Source: a virus
Strand: one strand, 5' to 3'
DNA: 25,147 bases
Virus record (IMG/VR): IMGVR_UViG_3300029448_000400
Location: 1 to 25,147 of that record
Shown here: positions 8,801 through 15,097 of the stretch, in pieces
How the letters are laid out: each line of letters opens with the position of its first letter
Position numbering within the stretch: the first letter of the stretch is position 1
The notes under the pieces: generated by a model
Told to the model about the DNA's origin: nothing
What the model saw: the letters and a program-made list of their open reading frames with translations, nothing else
Databases searched by the model: none
Translations under genes and position numbers: made by a program

Positions 8801-11017
8801 AATAAAGTTTATCCAGAAAAAAAACAAATGTTTTTTGATGACGAAGCTGCTGCTGTAGAAGCCTTGGGCAACGGTAATGTTAAACTAGTTGGGTTTGATC
8901 CAGGCGGTAAAGTACAAATAGGTAACGCTGCACACAGATTAAACGGTATGTTTGCTCATAAAGGTATTGCCGATGCACTAGCAGAAACTAGCACCAATAT
9001 ACTAGGTGATGGTATGCTATCTAAACTATATCAAAATTTAATTTTATACCCTAAAGCTACTTCACAGCTTGCAAAAACTGTGCTTAGTCCTATTACTCAC
9101 GTGCGTAACGTTGTTAGCGCTGGAGCCTTTGCTACCGCTAATGGTATTTTCTTTCCGGTAGAAGGTAAGGCTATGAAAGAAGCTTATAAGATGTTGCAGT
9201 TTGGTGCGCGTGGTGATGCTGAGGCTAATGCCATGTATCAAAAATTATTAAAACTTGGTGTGGTTAATACTAATGTGCGTCTTGGTGATTTACAAAGATT
9301 ATTAACCGACGTTAAGTTTGGCGAGGGCACTAGTAATTTAACCGCGCTACGTGGGTTAACAAAAAAATTATCTAAACTTAAAAAAGGTGCTGAAGATTTA
9401 TATACAGCTGAGGATGACTTTTGGAAAATTACATCATGGGCCGTGGAACGTAACAGATATGACAAAGCTTTTCGAAAAGCTGGGCTAACAGACTTAAACG
9501 CTTACGCAAAAACTAAAGGGTTTGACAAGTATGATGATTTCTTAGATGAGACTGCAGCTGATATAGTGCGTAACAACATACCTAACTACGACTATGTAAA
9601 TGAATTTGTAAAAGGATTAAGAAAATTACCTATAGGTAATTTTGTATCTTTTCCAGCAGAAATTATGCGTACTAGCGCTAACATTTTATCACGTGGGTTT
9701 AGAGAAATAGCAGAAGAAATAACTTTACCTGATGGTAGAAAAGTTAAACCGTTTTCAAGCATTGGTTATAAAAGATTAATTGGTTTTGGTGCAACAACAG
9801 TAGCAGTGCCGGCAGCTGTAACTGAAACATTTAAAATGGCATACGATGTTGGTGAAGATGAAATGGATGCTTTAAGAAGATTTGTACCTGATTGGTCTAA
9901 AAACTCAACACTAGTTCCAATACGAGATAAAGAAACTGGTAACTTAAAATATGTAGACTTTTCTCATGCTAATGCATACGACACTATGCTTAGACCTTTC
10001 ACTACAATAATGAATAATGTTAGAGACGGTAACAAAGACGAGTCGCCGGTTATAGAAAGCATGATGCGTGGTATGTTTGAAGCCACTAAAGAACTTGGTT
10101 CTCCTTTTATTAGTGAATCAATTTGGACGCAGGCAGCAACAGATATTATTGTAAGGGGCGGGCGTACTAGAACTGGACAAAGATTATACACGGACCAAAC
10201 ACCAGTTGGAGAAAAAGTACAAAAAATAGTAGGACACTTAGTTGAAGCACAATTACCAGGATCAATAGAATCATTGAAAAGAATAGATTTAGCAATAGAA
10301 CCAGTTGACATAATACAAAGAGGTAAGTTTGATAAATATGGTAAGACTTATGAACTAGGAGATGAACTAGCAGGCCTTGTTGGTTTGCGTGCAGTAGAAG
10401 TTAATCCGGTCAATGCAATGAAATTTAAAATCGCTGATTTTAGAACGGGAATCAACAATGCTCGTCGTGAGTTTACACAACCCTTACTTAGAGGTGGACC
10501 AGTAACACCAGAACAAATTATAGATCGTTATCAAATTGCTAACGAACAAACTTACAAAGTACAACAAAACATGTTGAAAGATTATTATGCCGCTAGAGTT
10601 TTAGGCACTGGTGAAAATACTTTAGATAGAGAGTTTAAAGATAGGGTATCTAATATCCAATTAAATGCTATTAAGACTGGTAGGTTTAGACCTTTCATAC
10701 CATCAGAAAACATAGTTAATTCTTTTGCAGAGAATGCTAGAGCTATTGGTCAACGTAGCCCGTACTTAGCAGCACAAAGAGAGATAGAAAGATTGTTAAA
10801 AGAATACAACTCATTACCATTAACATTGGAACGATTCCCAATATCAATTAATCCATTTAGCGTCGCACCAGAAGTGCCTACCGCAGGTATGAATTTAACT
10901 GGTGGTACCTTGCCACAACTTAATACACCGTTGCAAGGAACTACTATTGGTGGTATTAGTAATATTGGTAATACTCTAGCTAAAATAGAACAAGTAGATA
11001 AGGTATTTGATTTATAA
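5846..11017 (+). CDS. Giant internal virion / ejection protein (1723 aa)
   Basis: TAGGAG lies five bases before the ATG. At 1723 residues it is the longest gene in the window and the last virion gene before lysis, the position of the largest ejection protein in T7-like phages (T7 gp16 is about 1300 aa). The N-terminal 390 residues are strongly basic. GGRIKLKDGG occurs at 397-406. Hydrophobic stretches appear at about 456-478, 573-590, 629-649, 1079-1100 and 1311-1328. A segment from about 1190 (FWKITSWAVERNRYDKAF) through FVSFPAEIMRTSANIL near 1266 resembles regions of large polyvalent phage/mobile-element proteins. I see no lytic transglycosylase signature, so wall digestion must come from elsewhere if needed. 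Membrane passage and DNA conduit roles are inferred. Confidence 0.7.
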   Translation: MVALTLVKPLVPKIYSLAKKAGTALKKYTPNQYKNTGTEAYKHRKQTLDSFYNDFKNIQGREPNRSEYTSLLKFGDVRGLSANETRLQNPGMKFFKNRTPEQLSLKSQERKKFFDANRKQRKYTEPTLFTESLTPGKKAKLKGVLFANDKQQQKFDKLLDEFYESPSGQAPKRVLDKFIPFFKKGTDPEYISRVRTTRGRQLNKTFKPMNKRTTALSTSVPSSMLKYKKMASSMDEQLDAAHLQGKNAALSKYAVAKQDLPEMMPKYTDATFFSNRGIKLKPSYLTTKERNQKIHVRQEKDLLELLDNRNGFLEGATNAKTNADKKLFFDGLKRNQKLIDELNDEMISYRNLSVIKDPITGNIKYYGKEPESVSKILNLKKNISGTTPDIPIGVKDGGRIKLKDGGNVEKANVDDVFRQYLNLGGIAGDKSSNLGSTRVSNFGGIQQRSNDKVGTIQSLLSGIAAGLIDIPKGAFTLGASLMDLGMGTNNAAKVESYFDDLTTFDEKAEATTAGSLARIFTNLGIPGSQGWKLGSALAKRAVTSKRAGNYFKISRPDMEGRMQEALTTGGKLLTTAGGAAGIGVADAIFVGDPESVGTLGDAFSVGPTQLDPNSDTDPSREILNRIKFGLDSSLMLGVVAGTGSAIGKVIARNKGLESNNKVLDKLFSKLRPRGDKPQEFFNLERQQIGIRQADLNRATELQRNVDRHIDKIFPFVKGALNRTKTTDRADLMKQLNETLLSGELIDDVAGGLKFTPIDETSRAASIKKLKSLGAGKKEIDGIFDAFEDMRTEWGEMFGYLGKKMSADDLASFKTGFGKKFGDYLGSTYEVFKNKSLIPMFNFAPGREAIKKGMNMFKESAEKAGKKITDEQAEYYVNQVVESARPPQRLSTAAEQNAGVYFNAPDFFGNKTTLHELDFKGKGLAINDLKPGSKQVVEEILGKVDDPMSTMLAGTGKLSLLTRRNQFFDKLLDESNLAREIDPKTGNKVYPEKKQMFFDDEAAAVEALGNGNVKLVGFDPGGKVQIGNAAHRLNGMFAHKGIADALAETSTNILGDGMLSKLYQNLILYPKATSQLAKTVLSPITHVRNVVSAGAFATANGIFFPVEGKAMKEAYKMLQFGARGDAEANAMYQKLLKLGVVNTNVRLGDLQRLLTDVKFGEGTSNLTALRGLTKKLSKLKKGAEDLYTAEDDFWKITSWAVERNRYDKAFRKAGLTDLNAYAKTKGFDKYDDFLDETAADIVRNNIPNYDYVNEFVKGLRKLPIGNFVSFPAEIMRTSANILSRGFREIAEEITLPDGRKVKPFSSIGYKRLIGFGATTVAVPAAVTETFKMAYDVGEDEMDALRRFVPDWSKNSTLVPIRDKETGNLKYVDFSHANAYDTMLRPFTTIMNNVRDGNKDESPVIESMMRGMFEATKELGSPFISESIWTQAATDIIVRGGRTRTGQRLYTDQTPVGEKVQKIVGHLVEAQLPGSIESLKRIDLAIEPVDIIQRGKFDKYGKTYELGDELAGLVGLRAVEVNPVNAMKFKIADFRTGINNARREFTQPLLRGGPVTPEQIIDRYQIANEQTYKVQQNMLKDYYAARVLGTGENTLDREFKDRVSNIQLNAIKTGRFRPFIPSENIVNSFAENARAIGQRSPYLAAQREIERLLKEYNSLPLTLERFPISINPFSVAPEVPTAGMNLTGGTLPQLNTPLQGTTIGGISNIGNTLAKIEQVDKVFDL

Positions 11018-11019
11018 TT

Positions 11020-11280
11020 ATGAATGATACAGTAAAAGGCATAGTACCAGAAGATGATAGAGAACATATAATTTCTCTTTACGGTCACATCAAAGGTGTC
11101 GAACGTGAGATTGATATTATAAAAACTAATCACCTCAAACATCTGGACGACAAAATTTCACACGTACATCTTGACGTAGAAAAATTGGGCGGTAAGATAG
11201 ATAAGATCTATTGGGTAGTTTTATCTACAGTGGGGGCTGTAGGATTAATGGTTATAGACACATTGTTAGGAAAATTATAA
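11020..11280 (+). CDS. XhlA/holin-like single-TM lysis protein (86 aa)
   Basis: Charged N-terminal 60 residues with a likely coiled coil (VEREIDIIKTNHLKHLDDK ...) are followed by one C-terminal membrane segment at about 64-83 (YWVVLSTVGAVGLMVIDTLL). This arrangement matches the haemolysin XhlA-type phage proteins, which act with or as holins. Its stop overlaps the ATG of the M15 peptidase, making a two-gene lysis cassette. It most probably sits in the inner membrane with the N-terminus in the cytoplasm and helps release or activate the endolysin. A tail-needle or anti-holin role cannot be excluded; no second TM protein is found next to it. Confidence 0.65.
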   Translation: MNDTVKGIVPEDDREHIISLYGHIKGVEREIDIIKTNHLKHLDDKISHVHLDVEKLGGKIDKIYWVVLSTVGAVGLMVIDTLLGKL

Positions 11281-11741
11281 TGCAATTATCAGACAACTTT
11301 ACATTAAAAGAATTAACTAAATCACAGACCGCGACGCGTAAAGGTATTGACAACGAACCAGGGACCGCGGAGATTGAGAATCTTATTCACCTAGCGAAAA
11401 CCATCCTACAACCAGTGCGTGAGCACTTCGGTAAACCGGTTATGATATCTTCAGGCTATAGAAGCCCAGCGTTGTGCGAGGCTATCGGTTCTTCGGCTAA
11501 GTCACAACATGCCAAGGGTGAGGCAGCAGACTTTGAGATTCATGGTGTAGACAACAAGGAGCTTGCAGCGTGGATCGCGGCTAACTGTGAGTTTGATCAA
11601 TTGATACTAGAATTCTATGACGGTGTAGATCCAAACTCTGGTTGGATACACTGTTCTAGTAAGACGGGAAGTTTACGAAAACAAACGTTGAAAGCAGAAC
11701 GAATAGAAGGCCGAACTTCTTATTCCCCGATTCTACTTTAG
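11280..11741 (+). CDS. Endolysin, zinc peptidase M15A family
   Basis: The ATG at 11280 shares bases with the upstream stop (TAATG) and gives 153 aa; the in-frame ATG at 11211 lies inside the holin gene. The peptidase M15 signature is complete: SSGYRSPALCEAIG near residue 57, then the SQHAKGEAADFEI block with zinc ligands H77 and D84, and the second ligand H124 in GWIHCS, with an acidic residue (E111) in front as likely catalytic base. There is no signal peptide, so export depends on the neighbouring holin-like protein. Enzymes of this family cut peptide bonds in peptidoglycan stems. Cys66, Cys103 and Cys125 are present. The 3' end overlaps by 3 bases with the convergent helicase gene. Confidence 0.9.
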   Translation: MQLSDNFTLKELTKSQTATRKGIDNEPGTAEIENLIHLAKTILQPVREHFGKPVMISSGYRSPALCEAIGSSAKSQHAKGEAADFEIHGVDNKELAAWIAANCEFDQLILEFYDGVDPNSGWIHCSSKTGSLRKQTLKAERIEGRTSYSPILL

Positions 11742-13183
11742 ATCCAATCTTTAATATTTTCCCCCATAATTTCATTAGCAATGTCCACCTTATCTTTCAA
11801 TGATTTGATTATACGCTCATCTATAGTCTTTTCCGCGACCAAGTCAACGTAGGTAACACTGCCAGTCTGGCCGATGCGGTGCGCTCGGTCCTCTGACTGT
11901 AGTCTTTTTTCTAGATCATAATTGTTAGAATAGTAAATTACTGTGTTGGCAGCAGTAAGGGTAATTCCGTACCCTCCAGTCTGTGCATTTCCGACGAAAA
12001 AGCGTGTAGGGCCCTTAACTTGCTGAAACTGAGCAATGTTGTCCTGCCGGAGGGTAGCATCCACCCCACCGTGATATTCGACTGTAGAGGCCTCTCCGTA
12101 AGCTTTTTTTAACGCAGCGACTATATTTTTGATGTCTTCGCGGTATGTTGCCCAAATAATTGCCTTGCCGTCAATTTCTTCTATGCAATCCATCAAAGCA
12201 GTAATTCTATTATTTTTTATCGGTGTCACCGTACCATCGTCAGCTTTAAATGTGCCGCAAGTAATCTGATGTAGTCGTAATAAAGTTGTTAGTGCAGTAG
12301 CTGAACTCATGAGCTTACCTTTGTGTTCTGCAATCGCCGCTTTCTTCATCATGGTGTATTGTTGTTTTTGTTCGTCAGATAATTCTACTGTCCTGGTAGT
12401 AAATACTTTAGGTGGTAAATCTAAACAATCTTCTTTTAATACTCGATAAGAAAAACTATCTAGCTTACCGGCTAGTTCATCTAGTCTGCGATAACTATCT
12501 ACAATTTGTACTTGACGACCACCAAAGTTTCTTTTGACCATGTGTGCATAGCGCGCACGATAAGAATAGTATGAGTCCAGTCCTAGATGTTTTTTATCTA
12601 AGAACATACACTGGGTGTATAAATCTAGTGGGGATTTTGTTACGGGAGAGCCGGTGAGTATTCTACGGTATGTTGCAAGATTCCCTAGTGTTAAAATATT
12701 TTTTGTTCTTTTAGCTGTCGGATTCTTGATTGTCGTAGATTCGTCGATTCCTATTAGGGCTTTCCCTGCTAACATGTTAAGGAAACTATGTGCAAAGTCC
12801 AGTCCTTTCTTAGTAGAAAATGCTTCTACGTTCATTATCAATATCTTAAGTTCTTTTTTCTTATCAAACAATGTGTCTAACTCTAGTTGTTTTTTCCTAC
12901 TGTTAGTAGGTTCCCACAATACTTTAGTGTGTTTAACATTATCCGGTAAATGCACCGGTAACTCTATGTCATACCAGTTTTTGTACACGCCTTTTGGTGC
13001 CACGATTAAAGCACCGCGGATCGCGGCTTGTTCATATAAAATAGCTAAGTTATCCACAAGTACTTTTGATTTACCTGTACCCATTTCCATAAATAGGGCA
13101 TAAGTTTTTTCGGCCCAGGACTTCTCTAGAGCCAATTTTTGGTGGTCATACGGTTTAGTTTTAAATTTATAATTTTTTATCAT
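11738..13183 (-). CDS. SNF2-like superfamily 2 helicase/ATPase (481 aa)
   Basis: The protein begins MIKNYKFKTKPYDHQ and carries Walker A at 34-39 (MGTGKS), a DEST Walker B at 147-150, motif III LTGSP at 176-180 and motif VI QSEDRAHRIGQ at 429-439, the typical SNF2-like order. I take the ATG at 13183: AAGAGAAG lies just upstream, and a strong -10 box ends right at the alternative ATG at 13198, which would then be at or before the transcript start. It is the only - strand gene and is read divergently from the replication operon. Phage SNF2-like ATPases are thought to act in recombination, replication-fork remodelling or stripping of proteins; substrate unknown. No nuclease domain is fused. Confidence 0.88.
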   Translation of the reverse strand: MIKNYKFKTKPYDHQKLALEKSWAEKTYALFMEMGTGKSKVLVDNLAILYEQAAIRGALIVAPKGVYKNWYDIELPVHLPDNVKHTKVLWEPTNSRKKQLELDTLFDKKKELKILIMNVEAFSTKKGLDFAHSFLNMLAGKALIGIDESTTIKNPTAKRTKNILTLGNLATYRRILTGSPVTKSPLDLYTQCMFLDKKHLGLDSYYSYRARYAHMVKRNFGGRQVQIVDSYRRLDELAGKLDSFSYRVLKEDCLDLPPKVFTTRTVELSDEQKQQYTMMKKAAIAEHKGKLMSSATALTTLLRLHQITCGTFKADDGTVTPIKNNRITALMDCIEEIDGKAIIWATYREDIKNIVAALKKAYGEASTVEYHGGVDATLRQDNIAQFQQVKGPTRFFVGNAQTGGYGITLTAANTVIYYSNNYDLEKRLQSEDRAHRIGQTGSVTYVDLVAEKTIDERIIKSLKDKVDIANEIMGENIKDWI

Positions 13184-13191
13184 ATCTTCTC

Positions 13192-13219
13192 TTGACATAC
13201 TATATGGGATTGTTATATA
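13192..13219 (+). promoter_or_regulatory. sigma70-like promoter for the replication operon
   Basis: Read on the + strand: perfect TTGACA at 13192-13197, a 16-base spacer, then TATATA at 13214-13219 preceded by TGT (extended -10). The message would start near 13226, leaving a 30-base leader with AAGGAG before the ATG at 13256. It overlaps the oppositely directed helicase promoter almost completely, so the two cannot be occupied at once. Confidence 0.55.
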
Positions 13220-13228
13220 AGAAGTCAA
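13199..13228 (-). promoter_or_regulatory. sigma70-like promoter for the SNF2-like helicase
   Basis: Read on the - strand: TTGACT (13228-13223), an 18-base spacer, then TATAGT (13204-13199). Each box differs from consensus at one base. Transcription would begin near 13192, placing the SD sequence AAGAGAAG at the very 5' end of the message and supporting the start at 13183. Confidence 0.55.
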
Positions 13229-13255
13229 GATTAAATTAAAATAAGGAGAAGAATA

Positions 13256-13435
13256 ATGGACGACAAACAAATCATAAATGTTTTACTTGCTAAAATACAA
13301 AAATTAAACCAGGAAATTTTACAGCATGAAATTAATGCAGCAATGAAAGACACAGACCTTGCTACAGCAAAAGAGAAGATAGCTGAGTTAGAAAAGACTG
13401 AAGACTTTACAGTAACAAAAGAAGAAAATAATTAA
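13256..13435 (+). CDS. Small coiled-coil early protein (59 aa)
   Basis: First gene of the rightward early operon, with AAGGAG at 13243-13248, seven bases before the ATG. The product begins MDDKQIINVLLAKIQKL and ends VTKEENN. It is charged, has no cysteine and shows a heptad-like spacing of Leu/Ile (IINVLLAKIQKLNQEIL, then KIAELEK), so one helix or short coiled coil is likely. Function unknown. Its place as the first early product suggests a host-interaction or regulatory role, but that is only positional. Confidence 0.65.
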   Translation: MDDKQIINVLLAKIQKLNQEILQHEINAAMKDTDLATAKEKIAELEKTEDFTVTKEENN

Positions 13436-13453
13436 ACACGAAAGGGTGGGAAG

Positions 13454-14014
13454 ATGAGTAATATAACTCTAGAAGATTTAGAGGATGATCAACAGCAGTT
13501 GATTGAGAAAACAGATATTCAAACACTGGCTTCTTTTTGCCAAGAGCTACAGGCACACGAAGAAGAAATACAAAGACTTGAAGCGACGGTAAAAGAATAT
13601 AAAGAAAAAGCAGACAAGATTAGTTCAGAGATAATACCTAACTTACTAGCAGAGCAAGGGTTGTCATCTTTGAAACTCGCTGACGGTAGCGGCGTTGATG
13701 TCAGAAAGACATATAGCTGTACTGTAAAAAAAGACTCGGTCGAATCAGCGTACACATGGCTTCGTAATAACGGACTCGGTGACCTTATTAAAAATGAGGT
13801 TGCTGTTCAGTTCGGGAAGGGCGAAGATAACAAGGCGGAGCAATTGCTCAACCTTGCCGCAGAAGAAGGCTATGAGCCTACCCAAAAACAAAAGGTAGAG
13901 CCCATGACTTTGAAAGCGCTATACCGGGAGCGTATTGAGGCCGGCCTCGATATGCCCTCGGAGTTCTTTAACACTTTTGTTAAAGATCAAACTAAAATTA
14001 GCCGGAAATCATGA
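13454..14014 (+). CDS. Conserved early phage protein with coiled-coil N-terminus (186 aa)
   Basis: GGGTGGGAAG precedes the ATG. Residues about 28-60 form a strongly charged coiled coil (AHEEEIQRLEATVKEYKEK), followed by a compact domain from about 65 (NLLAEQGLSSLKLADGSG) to 115 and a helical C-terminus (MTLKALYRERIEAGLD). I recognise the general type as a phage early protein that commonly precedes ssDNA-binding proteins, but no function is assigned. It lies directly upstream of the predicted SSB gene, whose real start is 27 bases past this gene's stop. A partner or loader role for the SSB would fit but is speculation. Confidence 0.7.
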   Translation: MSNITLEDLEDDQQQLIEKTDIQTLASFCQELQAHEEEIQRLEATVKEYKEKADKISSEIIPNLLAEQGLSSLKLADGSGVDVRKTYSCTVKKDSVESAYTWLRNNGLGDLIKNEVAVQFGKGEDNKAEQLLNLAAEEGYEPTQKQKVEPMTLKALYRERIEAGLDMPSEFFNTFVKDQTKISRKS

Positions 14015-14040
14015 ATCAAATAAACAAGGAGAAAAGAAAC

Positions 14041-14808
14041 ATGACAGAGAAACAAGTAGCGAAGAAGCAAAACTCAAGCGTAGCTCTAGCGAGTATGTTT
14101 GAGGCAGATTCTAGCACCGGTTTGGACAATATGGGCGCAGAAGATTTAGCCCTGCCATTCTTGAGAGTGCTAGGACAACTATCACCCGAGATAAATAAAC
14201 GGGATGCCAAATATGTAGAAGGCGCTGAGGCAGGTATGATATTTAATACCGTGACTAAGGTGGCATATGATGGCGAGAAGGGACTAAACTTAATACCGTG
14301 TTATTACAAACGCGAGTATGTAGAATGGTCAGATAGAGGACAGGGCACATCTGCTCCTGTTGCTATCCACTCAGTAAATAGTGGTATCATTAAAGAAACT
14401 ACTAGGGGTGCAGATTGGAAAGACAGATTACCAAATGGTAATTATCTTGAAAACACTGCATCGTACTATGTACTTACTGAGGATATGCAGACGGCATTGA
14501 TATCTATGAAATCTACACAATTAAAAGTTAGTAGATCATGGAACTCAATGATGAACAGTATCAAACTTGAAGGCAAGAATGGTCTGTTTACTCCTGCATC
14601 ATACAGTCACGTGTATAACTTAAAGACAGTAGAACAATCAAATGACAAGGGAACTTGGTATGGTTGGACTGTGTCTAAGGTTGGTCCTGTACAGGATAAA
14701 AATCTGTACGCGGCTGCTAAAAGTTTTGCGGAGTCATGTAAAAGTGGCGATGTGAAAACCAAGCATAGTGAAGGTGAGTCTAAGTCGGAAGACGAAGTAC
14801 CATTTTAA
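14041..14808 (+). CDS. Predicted single-stranded DNA-binding protein (255 aa)
   Basis: I choose ATG 14041, which has AAGGAGA at 14026-14032; an ATG at 14011 overlapping the previous stop has no SD. The protein has a Gln/Ser-rich start, a core with many beta-type segments (GLNLIPCYYKREYVEW, ASYYVLTEDM, ALISMKSTQLKVSRSW, WYGWTVSKVG), and a disordered acidic end KSEDEVPF. That ending matches the DDDIPF-type tip by which SSB proteins recruit partners. Composition, tail and position before the primase point to the phage SSB. An OB fold cannot be proven by eye, and I do not know a named family for it. The gene is followed by a perfect hairpin. Confidence 0.55.
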   Translation: MTEKQVAKKQNSSVALASMFEADSSTGLDNMGAEDLALPFLRVLGQLSPEINKRDAKYVEGAEAGMIFNTVTKVAYDGEKGLNLIPCYYKREYVEWSDRGQGTSAPVAIHSVNSGIIKETTRGADWKDRLPNGNYLENTASYYVLTEDMQTALISMKSTQLKVSRSWNSMMNSIKLEGKNGLFTPASYSHVYNLKTVEQSNDKGTWYGWTVSKVGPVQDKNLYAAAKSFAESCKSGDVKTKHSEGESKSEDEVPF

Positions 14809-14817
14809 CTGTGAACA

Positions 14818-14848
14818 GGTACCGAGCTAATCCCCCCGGCTCGGTACC
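14818..14848. terminator. Perfect 10-bp hairpin after the SSB-like gene
   Basis: GGTACCGAGC (14818-14827) and GCTCGGTACC (14839-14848) are exact inverted copies around an 11-base loop that contains six C. Only ATTT follows, so it is weak as a rho-independent terminator. It may act as an attenuator or as a 3' stabiliser that keeps SSB-like message more abundant than the genes behind it. The next gene's AGGGAGG begins five bases later. Confidence 0.5.
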
Positions 14849-14866
14849 ATTTAGGGAGGATAGCAC

Positions 14867-15097
14867 ATGGCAGGGAGCAGAACAAGTTATCATAGACAAT
14901 ATTATCGCAAGCAAGCGATGGATGATCTTAGGAACACAATTAAAAACCTAAGACAAGATATGAAAATATTTATGCAAAGTCCTGAAGGCATTGCATACAA
15001 AAAAAGAAAACAAAAAGAATACGCTGTAAAGTATCGAGAGAAGAACAAAGATAAGTTAAACAAATATCAGAAGGAGTATCATAAATTATATGGATAG
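14867..15097 (+). CDS. Small basic protein (76 aa)
   Basis: AGGGAGG at 14853-14859 sits eight bases before the ATG. The product is rich in Lys, Arg, Tyr and Gln and begins MAGSRTSYHRQYYRKQ; its C-terminal third (YAVKYREKNKDKLNKYQKEY) resembles the helical tract often found in phage HNH-associated small proteins, though no HNH motif is present. It could bind DNA non-specifically. Its stop overlaps the ATG of the primase by eight bases, so the two are probably translated together. Function unknown. Confidence 0.7.
   Translation: MAGSRTSYHRQYYRKQAMDDLRNTIKNLRQDMKIFMQSPEGIAYKKRKQKEYAVKYREKNKDKLNKYQKEYHKLYG

Noticed and set aside
11211-11279. Upstream ATG giving a 176-aa endolysin.
   Set aside because: It lies inside the membrane segment of the holin-like gene; ATG 11280 is coupled by TAATG and precedes the M15 domain.
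11879-11911. Suspicion that the SNF2-like ATPase is degenerate because Walker B reads DEST, not DEAD/DEAH.
   Set aside because: The D-E pair is present and motif VI (RAHRIGQ) and Walker A are intact; the last two positions vary in this superfamily.
13184-13270. Longer N-terminus of the SNF2-like helicase reaching to 13270.
   Set aside because: The extra codons cover both promoters and overlap the divergent gene's leader; the ATG at 13183 has an SD and precedes the first conserved motif.
14011-14040. Upstream ATG for the predicted SSB overlapping the previous stop.
   Set aside because: AAGGAGA is placed correctly for ATG 14041 and would lie inside the coding region if 14011 were used.
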